A stretch of 34,086 nucleotides of DNA from Fluviicola sp. (GCA_002733985.1 NVXP01000041.1:5078-39163), one strand, 5' to 3'; shown: positions 1-8,489, counted from the stretch's first letter. A program made the numbers and translations. The notes: generated from the letters alone by a model not told the origin.

Positions 1-495
1 TTAGCAGTTGGAAAAGGTCCTATTGATGAAGGCTTAACCGATGATTGGAACAGAATGATCGACACCAACGTCAAGGGTTTACTTTACGTTTCTCGAGCCG
101 TAATTCCATTACTCAAGGAATTTGACGGTCACAGACAGATCATTAACATAGGAAGTATTGCAGGAAAAGAGGTTTATCCTGGAGGAAACGTGTATTGTGC
201 ATCCAAGCATGCTGTTGATGCGCTTTCTAAAGCGATGAGAATCGATCTACTGCCGCATAATATTAAAGTATCCAACATTGCACCAGGTGCAGCAGAAACA
301 GAATTTTCACTGGTTCGATTTAAAGGAAATCAGGAAATTGCAGACTCAACTTACCTAGGATTTAGTCCCTTGGTTGCACAAGACATTGCAGAAACAGCAT
401 TGTTTTTAGCGACACGACCTGCTCATGTAAATATCAATGATATCGTAATTATGCCAACTGCTCAAGCGAGCGCGACAGTTTTGAAAAAGGACTAA
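1..495 (+). CDS. SDR-family oxidoreductase, YdfG-like (5' partial)
   Basis: C-terminal part of a classical short-chain dehydrogenase/reductase; the reading frame is open from base 1, so the N-terminal Rossmann glycine motif lies outside the window. Visible: the NTNVKG-type segment (here DTNVKG), the catalytic Ser strand IINIGSIAG, the catalytic Tyr-Lys pair in YCASK, and a following IAPG segment leading to TEFSLVRFKG. The combination of GGNVYCASK with TEFSLVRFKG is characteristic of the YdfG / NADP-dependent 3-hydroxy acid dehydrogenase branch. It probably catalyses NAD(P)-dependent oxidation or reduction of a small hydroxy acid or sugar acid in the cytoplasm; the substrate cannot be read from the sequence. 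An internal ATG at 55 is not the true start. Confidence 0.9.
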   Translation, partial: LAVGKGPIDEGLTDDWNRMIDTNVKGLLYVSRAVIPLLKEFDGHRQIINIGSIAGKEVYPGGNVYCASKHAVDALSKAMRIDLLPHNIKVSNIAPGAAETEFSLVRFKGNQEIADSTYLGFSPLVAQDIAETALFLATRPAHVNINDIVIMPTAQASATVLKKD

Positions 496-547
496 GAATA
501 AATCAATACTGAAATTCCTGTGATAAGGACTGCGGAAAACACCTACG

Positions 548-594
548 CCAATATCGGAATGTTACACTTTATCTTCAAAAGTGTGACATATTGG
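548..594. repeat. Long imperfect hairpin after the SDR gene
   Basis: Arms CCAATAT...TGTTACACTTT (from 548) and AAAGTGTGACATATTGG (to 594) pair over about 17 bp with one GU and a 5-nt bulge (cggaa region) in the left arm, closed by a short loop. It lies 53 nt after the SDR stop and 43 nt before the next start. There is no clear T-run on either side, so it may be a weak terminator or an mRNA-end structure. Confidence 0.5.
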
Positions 595-636
595 TAGATT
601 TCATTTAGTTTAGGGCATAACCAAAAACCAAATCAC

Positions 637-1401
637 ATGAAAATTTCAAAAAAAAGTGCTTGGACAAATCTGTCCAAGTCTCTAATTAAAAACGCCCGCT
701 TATCCATTTTAACAACAATAACATTGTTGTTTTTAGCGCTTTCTGCTCAAGGTCAAAAGCTAGAAGATTTTAAGAAATGTGCCGATAAACCAGGCATCTC
801 AACCTTACCATATCAAAAAATAAAAAGAGATGCCATTCCATTGGAAAGCGCTAAGAAAAAGGCCTTTGAGGCAACAAAAGGATATGGATACGATAAAATG
901 GAAGATGAGAAAGATGCCATCCTTAGAAAAATAAAAGTAGAAAAAAAGAAAATTGTTGATGCTAAAAAAGAAGTAGTAGAAGACAAAAAAGCAGCACCGA
1001 CATTAGAAAGTCCTGGTGAGAAAAAGATCAAAGCCGCAGATAAAAAAATAAGTGAATTGGACCGCGAGGTTGTAGCGATAAACAGGAAAATAGATGTGGC
1101 AATTGACAAATTTGAAACGCTACAGGAAGCAAGAGGGAAAGTTCGAGAAATTTTTGAAGACGCTGACGGTGAATTGACTAATACGATAAATCGTCCGCAT
1201 GTACACATAGGACCTAAACCTTCGAGTTCAGACAGAGAGGCTTACGATAAATGGAATAAAAAATACAAACAACTGAAGTCATACGTTGATAAGATTGGAG
1301 ACGTATTTGACAAAAAAGCCAGAACTCACAGAGAACAAGAAAATGGTGCAGGAAATGTTGTTACAAAATTAAATACGCTCAAGAGAAAAACTGAGATATA
1401 A
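637..1401 (+). CDS. Secreted Lys/Glu-rich coiled-coil protein of unknown function
   Basis: Family not recognised. The first ~40 residues form a signal peptide with a basic N-region, a hydrophobic core around LSILTTITLLFLALS and a likely cleavage after AQG. The mature part is dominated by Lys, Glu, Asp and Ala in heptad-like patterns (residues ~60-170), predicting long charged coiled coils. It is therefore probably a periplasmic or surface-exposed elongated protein. No enzyme motif or C-terminal sorting domain is visible. The gene stands alone between a hairpin and a strong terminator. The high A content reflects the lysine codons rather than obvious foreign origin. Confidence 0.75.
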   Translation: MKISKKSAWTNLSKSLIKNARLSILTTITLLFLALSAQGQKLEDFKKCADKPGISTLPYQKIKRDAIPLESAKKKAFEATKGYGYDKMEDEKDAILRKIKVEKKKIVDAKKEVVEDKKAAPTLESPGEKKIKAADKKISELDREVVAINRKIDVAIDKFETLQEARGKVREIFEDADGELTNTINRPHVHIGPKPSSSDREAYDKWNKKYKQLKSYVDKIGDVFDKKARTHREQENGAGNVVTKLNTLKRKTEI

Positions 1402-1418
1402 CTAACGACTTACTAATT

Positions 1419-1452
1419 CCCGCTAGCTGTAACAGTTGGCGGGATTTTTTTT
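1419..1452 (+). terminator. Rho-independent terminator of the coiled-coil protein gene
   Basis: 11-bp stem (1419-1429 with 1433-1443, two GU pairs) closed by a TAA triloop, followed by A and eight T. It sits 18 nt after the stop codon at 1401. Confidence 0.92.
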
Positions 1453-1467
1453 CAATTTACCGCACCT

Positions 1468-2082
1468 TTAAGATTTACTACGAACATAAGCATCCAAAAC
1501 CTCATTAATCGAACCATAGGTCCTCCCACGAATCGAAAGCATGTGCTCTTCTGTCATCCATTTCACTTTCGTTATTCCTTCATTTAACTGAGGAGTTAGA
1601 GCTCGAGGACCTTTGTATTTCATCATGAACCAATCAGTGCGTTTGAGCGCCCAACGTCCTTTTAATTTCATCGTATGGTAAGTCACTACTAGAGGATCTT
1701 TAATCTTATGCCCTTCAATTCCACATTCCTCCATCACCTCACGCACCGCTGCATCTTCCCTCGGTTCCTTCTTATTGATCTTTCCTTTCGGGATATCCCA
1801 CAAACCTTTCCGCTTGATCATTAAGAACAATTCTTTCCGTTGAACCAATCCTCCAGCAGCTTTAATTTTTATAAAATCAGAAAAGAATTCCTTAAAGGAT
1901 TCCTTTGGATCGTCGCAAATGATCTGCAAAGGAGAGTCAATTGATGCCTGAGTTCTAAGGAGAAGACGAATCCCTTTTGGAAAAGAAACGATCTCACTCG
2001 CTTTAATCGACGGTTGTTTTTTCACTACATCTTTCGATTCAATGAAAATTACTGGCTTATGATCAACAAATACTTTGTACAT
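1468..2082 (-). CDS. Nudix hydrolase
   Basis: A perfect 23-residue Nudix box lies at residues 100-122: G100, E106, then REVMEECGI matching REUxEExGU. These residues coordinate the divalent cation and hydrolyse a nucleoside diphosphate linked to some moiety X. The ~75 residues before the Nudix domain are an extra N-terminal segment. The substrate cannot be assigned. The gene is divergent from pyrE with only 8 bp between the two start codons, and its ATG lies inside the pyrE promoter box. No separate TAnnTTTG box for this gene was found in the first ~70 bp upstream, which is pyrE coding sequence. Confidence 0.9.
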   Translation of the reverse strand: MYKVFVDHKPVIFIESKDVVKKQPSIKASEIVSFPKGIRLLLRTQASIDSPLQIICDDPKESFKEFFSDFIKIKAAGGLVQRKELFLMIKRKGLWDIPKGKINKKEPREDAAVREVMEECGIEGHKIKDPLVVTYHTMKLKGRWALKRTDWFMMKYKGPRALTPQLNEGITKVKWMTEEHMLSIRGRTYGSINEVLDAYVRSKS

Positions 2083-2085
2083 TTG
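2078..2085 (+). promoter_or_regulatory. TAnnTTTG promoter box of pyrE
   Basis: Exact Bacteroidota -7 element TACATTTG, ending 5 nt before the pyrE ATG. Transcription should start about at the ATG, implying a leaderless or nearly leaderless mRNA. The box overlaps the start codon of the divergent Nudix gene. Confidence 0.65.
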
Positions 2086-2090
2086 CGCCC

Positions 2091-2732
2091 ATGATTTTTA
2101 ATGATGACAAGGCCCTAAAAGTAGCAGAATTTTTGCTTCAAATCAAAGCGGTTAAATTACAACCTAACGATCCCTTCACGTGGGCATCTGGAATTAAGTC
2201 TCCAATCTACTGTGATAATCGCATTACACTCTCTTATCCAAACATTCGTACATTTATTCGTCAAGAATATGCACAAAGTGTTGTCGATTCATTTGGGAAA
2301 CCAGATGTAATTGCTGGAGTAGCTACAGGTGGAATTGCACAAGGAGCACTCGTTGCACAAGAATTAGGATTGCCATTTATCTATATTCGTAGTGAAGCTA
2401 AAAAGCACGGAATGGGTAATCAAATTGAAGGTTACTTTGAAGAAGGACAACGTGTTGTTGTCATTGAAGATTTAATTTCAACTGGTGGAAGCAGTCTAAA
2501 GGCAGTGGAAGCACTTCGTGAAGCGAAACTTGAGGTTAAGGGTTTAATTGCCATATTCACATACGGCTTTAAAGTTGCTGAGGACAATTTCACAAATGCA
2601 CAATGTCCTTACCGCACATTAACGAATTACGATATCTTGTTGGATCACGCGAAAGCGACGAACATGATTTCAGAAGAAGAGGCAAAGTCCTTACTTGAAT
2701 GGAAATCAGATCCGCAATCTTGGAAAAAATAA
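2091..2732 (+). CDS. pyrE: Orotate phosphoribosyltransferase
   Basis: Cytoplasmic enzyme of de novo pyrimidine synthesis: orotate + PRPP gives OMP + PPi. The type I phosphoribosyltransferase PRPP loop is at residues 122-135 (VVVIEDLISTGGSS, with the acidic pair E126-D127 and STGGSS). The mobile catalytic loop follows IRSEAKKHG (100-107). The N-terminal WASGIKSPIYCDNR (31-44) is typical of PyrE. The length of 213 residues is normal. The ATG at 2091 is supported by the promoter box immediately upstream. It is followed after 4 nt by a SRPBCC protein gene, probably co-transcribed. Confidence 0.96.
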   Translation: MIFNDDKALKVAEFLLQIKAVKLQPNDPFTWASGIKSPIYCDNRITLSYPNIRTFIRQEYAQSVVDSFGKPDVIAGVATGGIAQGALVAQELGLPFIYIRSEAKKHGMGNQIEGYFEEGQRVVVIEDLISTGGSSLKAVEALREAKLEVKGLIAIFTYGFKVAEDNFTNAQCPYRTLTNYDILLDHAKATNMISEEEAKSLLEWKSDPQSWKK

Positions 2733-2736
2733 AAAC

Positions 2737-3135
2737 ATGAAGATTAACAGTCACACGGTCACTATATCAGCTCCTCAGCAAGAGGTTTTTGATTTTTTAA
2801 AAGACGCTAACAACCTTATCCACTTATTGCCGCAAGATAATATTTCGGATTTCAAGGCTACAAAAGACGATTGTTCGTTTAAAGTTCAAGGTGGTATCAC
2901 TATCTCTTTGATTCACGATGGTGAAGATGGAATAGATAAATTATTCATGAAATCAGGTGAAAAATCGCCGTTCCCGTTTCGTTTAACAATCCACACAGGA
3001 AATAAATCAGATGAAACCGAAGGAAGAATCGAGTTTGACGGTGAACTGAATATGTTTCTAAAAATGATGGTTGAAAAACCACTAACGAACCTTTTCAATT
3101 ACATGTCGAAAAAGTTGCAAGAACATTTCGCTTAA
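2737..3135 (+). CDS. SRPBCC / START-like domain protein
   Basis: 132-residue protein with the helix-grip pattern of the SRPBCC superfamily: an N-terminal beta strand followed by APQQEVFDFLKDANNL, a central beta sheet and a long C-terminal helix (MVEKPLTNLFNYMSKKLQEHF). Such proteins bind hydrophobic ligands in a deep cavity; the ligand is unknown. The start at 2737 (MKINSH) was chosen because it lies just after the pyrE stop and begins the domain; an upstream ATG at 2695 in the same frame would overlap pyrE. It converges with birA, with a single base between the two stop codons. Confidence 0.8.
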   Translation: MKINSHTVTISAPQQEVFDFLKDANNLIHLLPQDNISDFKATKDDCSFKVQGGITISLIHDGEDGIDKLFMKSGEKSPFPFRLTIHTGNKSDETEGRIEFDGELNMFLKMMVEKPLTNLFNYMSKKLQEHFA

Positions 3136-3136
3136 T

Positions 3137-3862
3137 CTAGAGAAACGTTATTTCTTTTAAATCATAGCTTACTTCCTGCTCATTTTTCAAAACGATCAAT
3201 TTTCCCGATCGTTCCACTCCGCATATTTCACCCTCAAATTCTCCAGTAGCGTCTTTGTATTGGCTTTTTGTCTTGTATTGGTAGAGTTTTTCCAAATATC
3301 GCTCATGGAGCAAAGTTGAATTCTCAAACAATTCTTCGCTCAAAGTATTAAACGACTCGATGAAGGAAAAAAGTGCGTCTTTAACGGGATAAAATTGTCC
3401 GAGCTCCGCTTGAATACTTGTTGCATCGAACTGTATAAACCTTGTTTGATTGACGTTAATTCCAATTCCAACAATCGATCGAATCGGCCCTAAACTGGAA
3501 ATACTATTTTCGATTAAGACCCCAGAAATTTTTTGGCCACCTACCAGGATATCATTTGGCCATTTGACTTTCGATGTAATTTTATTTTTCGCTAAAAAAT
3601 CGCAAATTGAAAGTGCGACGATTTTTGACAAATCGAACTGATTTTCTACTGACAAATTGACTACTTCCAAATAAACGCTAAAAGTGAGGTTCATCCCAGG
3701 CTCTACGACCCATTCAGCACCTCTTTGTCCTCTACCCTCGAATTGTTCATCTGCCATAATTACCGTTCCCGATGACAAACCCTCTGATTTTACTAGATTG
3801 GCAGTATAATTGTTCGTTGAATCTACAGATTCCAGATGAATCAATTTTCGTCCTATTTGCAT
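3137..3862 (-). CDS. birA: Biotin--[acetyl-CoA-carboxylase] ligase
   Basis: Attaches biotin to the carrier lysine of biotin-dependent carboxylases through biotinyl-5'-AMP. GRGQRG at 43-48 is the biotinyl-AMP loop, KWPNDI at 100-105 and KISGVLIE at 111-118 are the biotin/ATP site, and GIGINVNQ at 132-139 follows. The length of 241 residues and the start directly in the catalytic domain show there is no N-terminal winged-helix DNA-binding domain, so it is a monofunctional ligase and not a repressor. Divergent from rsfS across 83 bp. Confidence 0.95.
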   Translation of the reverse strand: MQIGRKLIHLESVDSTNNYTANLVKSEGLSSGTVIMADEQFEGRGQRGAEWVVEPGMNLTFSVYLEVVNLSVENQFDLSKIVALSICDFLAKNKITSKVKWPNDILVGGQKISGVLIENSISSLGPIRSIVGIGINVNQTRFIQFDATSIQAELGQFYPVKDALFSFIESFNTLSEELFENSTLLHERYLEKLYQYKTKSQYKDATGEFEGEICGVERSGKLIVLKNEQEVSYDLKEITFL

Positions 3863-3888
3863 AGTGTATTTTTAACAGTTACAGATGC

Positions 3889-3896
3889 CAAATGTA
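3889..3896 (-). promoter_or_regulatory. TAnnTTTG promoter box of birA
   Basis: Reads TACATTTG on the minus strand, 26 nt upstream of the birA ATG. Faces away from the rsfS box 22 bp further along. Confidence 0.65.
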
Positions 3897-3918
3897 CGAT
3901 TTTATTGATTTTAAAAGT

Positions 3919-3926
3919 TAAATTTG
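3919..3926 (+). promoter_or_regulatory. TAnnTTTG promoter box of the rsfS-ftsH cluster
   Basis: Exact TAAATTTG, 19 nt before the rsfS ATG. With the birA box it forms a compact back-to-back divergent promoter. Confidence 0.65.
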
Positions 3927-3945
3927 TAGGACATAGAACAACTAA

Positions 3946-4323
3946 ATGAACAAAGAAATTCAAGACAACGATTCCCAAATTCTCAGCGATGCAATCGTAG
4001 AAGGAATGCAAGAAAACAAAGCGAAAGATATCGTAGTACTCGATCTAAGAGAAATTGAGAACGCAGTATGTGACTTTTTCGTGATTTGCACAGGGGATTC
4101 GTCCACACAAGTAGACGGAATTAGCAACTCAGTTGCAAGGCATACACGCCAAGTACTATCTGAAAAGCCTTGGACAGTCGAAGGTCAAAAGAATTCAGAG
4201 TGGATCTTGATGGATTATGTGAGCGTTGTTGCACATGTTTTCTACCATGAGACGCGGTCATTTTATGACCTCGAAGACCTTTGGGCGGACGCTAAACGAA
4301 CAGATATTCCAAACTTGAATTAA
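3946..4323 (+). CDS. rsfS: Ribosomal silencing factor RsfS
   Basis: 125-residue RsfS/Iojap protein. It binds ribosomal protein uL14 on the 50S subunit and blocks subunit joining, saving energy in stationary phase or starvation. Recognised from KDIVVLDLREIENAVCDFFVICTGDSSTQV near residues 27-55 and the C-terminal WILMDYVSVVAHVFYHETRSFYDLEDLW segment, both family hallmarks. First gene of a cluster; ftsH begins 7 nt after its stop. Confidence 0.95.
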   Translation: MNKEIQDNDSQILSDAIVEGMQENKAKDIVVLDLREIENAVCDFFVICTGDSSTQVDGISNSVARHTRQVLSEKPWTVEGQKNSEWILMDYVSVVAHVFYHETRSFYDLEDLWADAKRTDIPNLN

Positions 4324-4330
4324 ACACAGA

Positions 4331-6463
4331 ATGACAGATAATAATTCGAATAAAGAGAAAAAGAAAAGCCCATTTTCAGTATACTGGATCTATGCAATCA
4401 TTGGTGTTGCGCTGATCGCTTTTCAATTGTATTCTTCTTCGGGGGGATCTTCAGAAGTGCAACGGAAAGATACTTTCTTCAAGCTTGCTGAAGAGGGTGG
4501 ACTTGAAAACGTGATGATCATTAATCGATCACGCGTTGACTTCCAATTAACCGAAGATGGAGAAAAGGTAGTCGGTCGTGAGAAATCAGAAGATTTCAAC
4601 ACGATGAAAAAAGCCATGAAGAAGGGCAAAAGTATTCGTACTGTGAAACCAACCTTCTCTATGAAAATAGGTGATTTGGGTCACTTTGAAGATGAAATTC
4701 GAACGCACAACCTAAATTTGAAGGAAACTAAATCTGAAGTACCGCCTATTTCTTATGGGTACGACGAGGAAGTAAACTACATGGGTGGAATCTTAAGTTT
4801 CATTCTTCCTATTATTATCATCATTGCCTTGTGGTTATTCGTTATGAGACGTATGTCTGGTGGCGGAGGTGCTGGAGGTGCTGGTCAAATCTTCAATATT
4901 GGGAAATCAAAAGCGAAGATTTACGAAAAAGGGAAAACAACGGATACTACGTTTGATGACGTAGCAGGACTTGAAGGAGCTAAAGAAGAAGTTCAAGAAA
5001 TTGTTGAGTTCTTAAAAAAGCCGAAAAAATACACTGACCTTGGAGCGAAAATTCCGAAAGGAGCCTTATTGGTAGGACCTCCAGGAACAGGGAAAACATT
5101 GTTAGCAAAAGCCGTTGCCGGTGAAGCGCAAGTTCCATTCTTCTCGTTGTCAGGATCTGATTTCGTAGAGATGTTTGTTGGAGTTGGGGCTTCACGTGTT
5201 CGTGACCTCTTCAAGCAAGCAAAGGAAAAAGCTCCATCAATTATTTTTATTGATGAGATTGATGCGATTGGACGTGCTCGTGGAAAAAACAACAGTTTTG
5301 GATCGAATGATGAACGTGAAAACACGCTCAACCAGTTATTGACTGAGATGGATGGTTTCGGAACAAACTCTGGAGTAATCATTCTTGCAGCAACTAACCG
5401 AGCAGATGTATTGGATGATGCTTTGACGCGTGCAGGTAGATTCGACCGTCAGATATATGTTGACATGCCTGATTTGAATGAACGAAGAGAGATTTTCCAA
5501 GTTCACCTCAAGCCGATTAAATTAGTTGAGAACCTCGATGTAGAGTTCTTATCGAGGCAAACACCTGGTTTCTCAGGAGCGGATATCGCCAACCTATGTA
5601 ACGAAGCGGCGTTGATTGCTGCTCGTAAGGAAAAAAAGTTTGTTGAAAAACAAGATTTCTTAGATGCTGTCGATCGAATCATAGGTGGATTAGAGAAAAA
5701 AAACAAGATCATCACTCCAACAGAGAAGAGAGCAATTGCATTTCACGAAGCTGGACATGCAACAATCTCTTGGCTATTGGAACACGCTCACCCACTTGTA
5801 AAAGTAACGATCGTTCCTCGTGGACAATCACTTGGAGCAGCTTGGTATCTACCTGAAGAGCGAAGTATCACAACAACAGAGCAGATTCTAGATGACATGT
5901 GTAGTGCTCTTGGAGGACGTGCAGCGGAAAAATTGATCTTAGGAAAAATTAGTACTGGCGCATTGAGTGATTTGGAAAAGGTAACAAAGCAAGCCTATGC
6001 AATGGTTTCAATTTACGGATTGAACGATAAGATAGGAAACTTGTCTTTCTATGATGCTCACGGAAACAATGGTTTTACAAAGCCATATTCTGATCATACA
6101 GCTCAGGTGATTGATGAAGAAGCTAGTAAGATGATAGAGACTCAATATGCACGAGCTCTTAAAATCTTAGGTGAAAACAAAGAAAATTTGATCTTACTTG
6201 CGGATAAACTATTGGAAAGTGAAGTGATCTTCAAAGAGGATTTAATTGCTATCTTCGGTAAGCGCCCTTGGGATAAAGAAGAAACTGATGAAAAAGCAAC
6301 TGAAGTAAAATCTGATGATACAGATGCTACTCCGGAAGCTGAAGTTCCTTCTTCTGAGTCAGCAGACGAAACAAACAATGAGAAAGCAGATACGGATGGG
6401 ACTGATTCAAAACCTTCAGAGGAAATGGACAACGCTTCGGATGAAACTGGTGAAAGAACCTAA
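4331..6463 (+). CDS. ftsH: ATP-dependent zinc metalloprotease FtsH
   Basis: Membrane-anchored AAA+ protease that degrades misfolded membrane proteins and regulatory substrates. Two membrane segments (about residues 16-32 and 154-174) flank a periplasmic domain. Walker A GPPGTGKT is at 249-256, Walker B is [11 protein letters not shown], the second region of homology is [21 protein letters not shown], and the zinc site HEAGH is at 472-476. The total of 710 residues includes an Asp/Glu/Ser/Thr-rich low-complexity tail of roughly 60 residues after the peptidase domain. The last 23 bases overlap the start of the DUF2007 gene. Confidence 0.97.
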   Translation: MTDNNSNKEKKKSPFSVYWIYAIIGVALIAFQLYSSSGGSSEVQRKDTFFKLAEEGGLENVMIINRSRVDFQLTEDGEKVVGREKSEDFNTMKKAMKKGKSIRTVKPTFSMKIGDLGHFEDEIRTHNLNLKETKSEVPPISYGYDEEVNYMGGILSFILPIIIIIALWLFVMRRMSGGGGAGGAGQIFNIGKSKAKIYEKGKTTDTTFDDVAGLEGAKEEVQEIVEFLKKPKKYTDLGAKIPKGALLVGPPGTGKTLLAKAVAGEAQVPFFSLSGSDFVEMFVGVGASRVRDLFKQAKEKAPSIIFIDEIDAIGRARGKNNSFGSNDERENTLNQLLTEMDGFGTNSGVIILAATNRADVLDDALTRAGRFDRQIYVDMPDLNERREIFQVHLKPIKLVENLDVEFLSRQTPGFSGADIANLCNEAALIAARKEKKFVEKQDFLDAVDRIIGGLEKKNKIITPTEKRAIAFHEAGHATISWLLEHAHPLVKVTIVPRGQSLGAAWYLPEERSITTTEQILDDMCSALGGRAAEKLILGKISTGALSDLEKVTKQAYAMVSIYGLNDKIGNLSFYDAHGNNGFTKPYSDHTAQVIDEEASKMIETQYARALKILGENKENLILLADKLLESEVIFKEDLIAIFGKRPWDKEETDEKATEVKSDDTDATPEAEVPSSESADETNNEKADTDGTDSKPSEEMDNASDETGERT

Positions 6464-6656
6464 ATGGGTTTCAGTTTACGAATCATACGAAGAATACACC
6501 GTACATATTAAAAAATTAACATTGGAAGATGCAGGAATTCCCGTTACGATCTTTGATCAGCGGGATTCTTCCTATAATGCATTTGGCTACGTGTATTTAC
6601 ATGTACCTGTTGAACTAGAGGAAAAGGCACTACAAGTACTAAAGGAACATGCGTAA
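6441..6656 (+). CDS. DUF2007-type putative signal-transducing protein
   Basis: 71-residue protein starting [19 protein letters not shown]. It resembles the DUF2007 family: a small ferredoxin-like fold with a strand 'VYES', a helix 'EEYTVHIKKLTLEDAGIP', a segment with variable residues, then 'YVYLHVPVELEEKALQVLKE'. The molecular role of the family is unknown. The ATG at 6441 was preferred over an in-frame ATG at 6315 because only the part after 6441 matches the family. It overlaps the ftsH end by 23 bp and the cdsA start by 8 bp, which indicates translational coupling. Confidence 0.8.
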   Translation: MKLVKEPKWVSVYESYEEYTVHIKKLTLEDAGIPVTIFDQRDSSYNAFGYVYLHVPVELEEKALQVLKEHA

Positions 6657-7476
6657 TATCATTGTTAGAGGACTTACAGGGATTGTTTTTATCGCTGTAA
6701 TTATCTGCCCATTACTCTGGTCTGTCGATATTACCACGATGGTTTTTACGGCATTTCTATTTCTCGGTGTTTTCGAATTCTACACCTTATTCAAAGGGCA
6801 TTCTAAAATTGACGTTTCCGTAGGAATGGGCGTTGGATTGTCTGTCATAATTACAGGACTTGCCATCGCATCCATTTACAATTGGATTCAATCTGATATC
6901 TTCTTTTTAGCATTCATCCCACTTATTTTTATAGGACTGGTGAGTGAAATTTGGCGGAAGAAAAAAGAACCCATCCTCAACAGTGCCATCTTGGTGTTTG
7001 GTTTGATGTATGTCGTTCTCCCCTTCCTATTACTAATCAGTATGCACAAGCAGCTTGAACTCCACCGAATTGATGGAATTCCTCTCGCACTTGGCATGTT
7101 CTTGTTGATTTGGACGAATGACACCTTCGCTTATCTATCAGGGCGAGCTTTTGGAAAAACGAAACTCATTGAACGCATCTCCCCAAACAAAACATGGGAA
7201 GGAACAATTGGTGGAATCATTATTACATTAATTGTTGGTGCTGTTCTCGGTTATTACAATGACGACTTCGGGTTCTGGATTCCTGCAGCAGCGATCATTG
7301 CTCCTTGCGCAATTATCGGAGATTTATTTGAATCAGTTCTAAAGCGAAACCTTGGAATCAAAGACTCAGGAAACATTCTTCCTGGACATGGAGGAATACT
7401 CGATCGATTTGACGCAACTCTAATGGCAGTTCCATTCTTTTTTCTCTGGAATTCGATTTATATACTCTACTTTTAA
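6649..7476 (+). CDS. cdsA: Phosphatidate cytidylyltransferase
   Basis: Integral membrane enzyme making CDP-diacylglycerol from phosphatidate and CTP, the branch point for bacterial phospholipids. About seven hydrophobic segments are visible. The conserved WTNDTFAY (155-162) and SPNKTWEG (178-185) motifs are present, and the C-terminal family signature (229-256) shows S229, KRNLGIKDSGN and PGHGGILDRFD. The length of 275 residues is normal. Its start overlaps the DUF2007 stop by 8 bp, and psd follows after 15 nt. Confidence 0.96.
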   Translation: MRNIIVRGLTGIVFIAVIICPLLWSVDITTMVFTAFLFLGVFEFYTLFKGHSKIDVSVGMGVGLSVIITGLAIASIYNWIQSDIFFLAFIPLIFIGLVSEIWRKKKEPILNSAILVFGLMYVVLPFLLLISMHKQLELHRIDGIPLALGMFLLIWTNDTFAYLSGRAFGKTKLIERISPNKTWEGTIGGIIITLIVGAVLGYYNDDFGFWIPAAAIIAPCAIIGDLFESVLKRNLGIKDSGNILPGHGGILDRFDATLMAVPFFFLWNSIYILYF

Positions 7477-7491
7477 CCAAAAATTATTGGA

Positions 7492-8157
7492 ATGAAATTA
7501 CACAGAGAAGGATATTTAGTCATGATGATTGGCTTGTTGATTTTAACAGCAATTCAAATTGGTAACTACTTCTTATTTCAAGTGACTGGTTGGCTTTGGC
7601 TTTTCATTCTTTTGACATTAGGAGCATTGGTGATGGCCTACCTTATCATTCAGTTTTTTAGAATTCCTAAGCGCGAGTGTGTGTTTGAACCAAACGATAT
7701 CATGTGTCCAGCAGATGGAAAAGTGGTTGTAATTGAGGAAGTGGAGGAAACTGAATATTTCAAAGACAAGCGCATACAAATTTCGATTTTCATGTCACCG
7801 ATGAATGTTCACGCAAACTACAATCCTATTTCAGGACTTGTGAAATACGTGAAATACCACAAAGGCCTATTCTTGGTTGCTTGGCATCCAAAAAGTAGCA
7901 CAGACAATGAACGTTCCACAGTTGTAATAGAACACGCTTCAGGACAAGAAGTATTGTTCAGACAAGTAGCAGGTGCCGTTGCGCGTAGAATTTGTTATTA
8001 CGTTGAAGAAAATCAAACTGTTGAGACAGGATCTGAATTTGGGTTTATCAAGTTTGGCTCTCGAATTGATGTTTATTTACCTATTGGAACGCCGTTAAAT
8101 GTTAAAATTGGTGATAAAGTCCAAGGTAAGTTGACCAAAATCGGAACCCTCAACTAA
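7492..8157 (+). CDS. psd: Phosphatidylserine decarboxylase proenzyme
   Basis: Short (221-residue) form of the pyruvoyl enzyme that converts phosphatidylserine to phosphatidylethanolamine at the inner membrane. Two hydrophobic N-terminal segments (about 9-28 and 32-55) anchor it. ADGKV at 74-78 and MNVHAN at 104-109 are family motifs. The self-cleavage site is G189-S190 in KFGSRIDV, Ser190 becoming the pyruvoyl group of the alpha chain. With cdsA just upstream, it links CDP-DAG supply to PE synthesis; the intermediate pss gene is not in the window. Confidence 0.94.
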   Translation: MKLHREGYLVMMIGLLILTAIQIGNYFLFQVTGWLWLFILLTLGALVMAYLIIQFFRIPKRECVFEPNDIMCPADGKVVVIEEVEETEYFKDKRIQISIFMSPMNVHANYNPISGLVKYVKYHKGLFLVAWHPKSSTDNERSTVVIEHASGQEVLFRQVAGAVARRICYYVEENQTVETGSEFGFIKFGSRIDVYLPIGTPLNVKIGDKVQGKLTKIGTLN

Positions 8158-8193
8158 TTTTCATTAATTTAATACCTCAAATAAAGATAAGGT

Positions 8194-8418
8194 ATGAAAA
8201 AGATATTATTCGCTGCTTCATTCTTATTGTTCGTAGGAACAATTGGAACTTCAGCATTCGCAGCATCAGATTCTAGTGACACTCAAACAGAAATCACTAA
8301 GAACGACGACGACAAAAAGAAGAAGAAAAAGAAACGTAAAAGCAAAAAAGCAGACGCGAAAAAATCTTGCTCAGGTGAGAAAAAATCATGTTGCTCAGCT
8401 ACTAAGAAAGGATCTTAG
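8194..8418 (+). CDS. Small exported Lys-rich, Cys-containing protein
   Basis: 74 residues: a clear signal peptide (MKKILFAASFLLFVGTIGTS, likely cleavage after AFA), an acidic Asp/Thr/Ser stretch, a DDDKKKKKKKRKSKK run, and a C-terminal segment with three cysteines (KSCSGEKKSCCS). No family recognised. The polycationic tract could bind an anionic surface polymer and the cysteines could bind metal or form a disulfide, but neither is shown. It is followed by its own terminator, which supports it as a real gene. Confidence 0.7.
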   Translation: MKKILFAASFLLFVGTIGTSAFAASDSSDTQTEITKNDDDKKKKKKKRKSKKADAKKSCSGEKKSCCSATKKGS

Positions 8419-8437
8419 ATCTTCAAGCAAAACATTT

Positions 8438-8471
8438 AAACGCTCATCCGAATCTCGGTATGAGCGTTTTT
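8438..8471 (+). terminator. Rho-independent terminator of the small Lys-rich protein gene
   Basis: Stem AAACGCTCAT / ATGAGCGTTT extended by CCG / CGG around a 5-nt loop, ending in five T, 20 nt after the stop codon. Confidence 0.92.
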
Positions 8472-8489
8472 CATTTCTACTAGTACGCC

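Noticed and set aside
4980-6432. Several antisense open frames inside ftsH and in other long genes.
   Set aside because: They mirror the coding strand of well-identified genes, have no family features and no promoter; coding-strand shadows.
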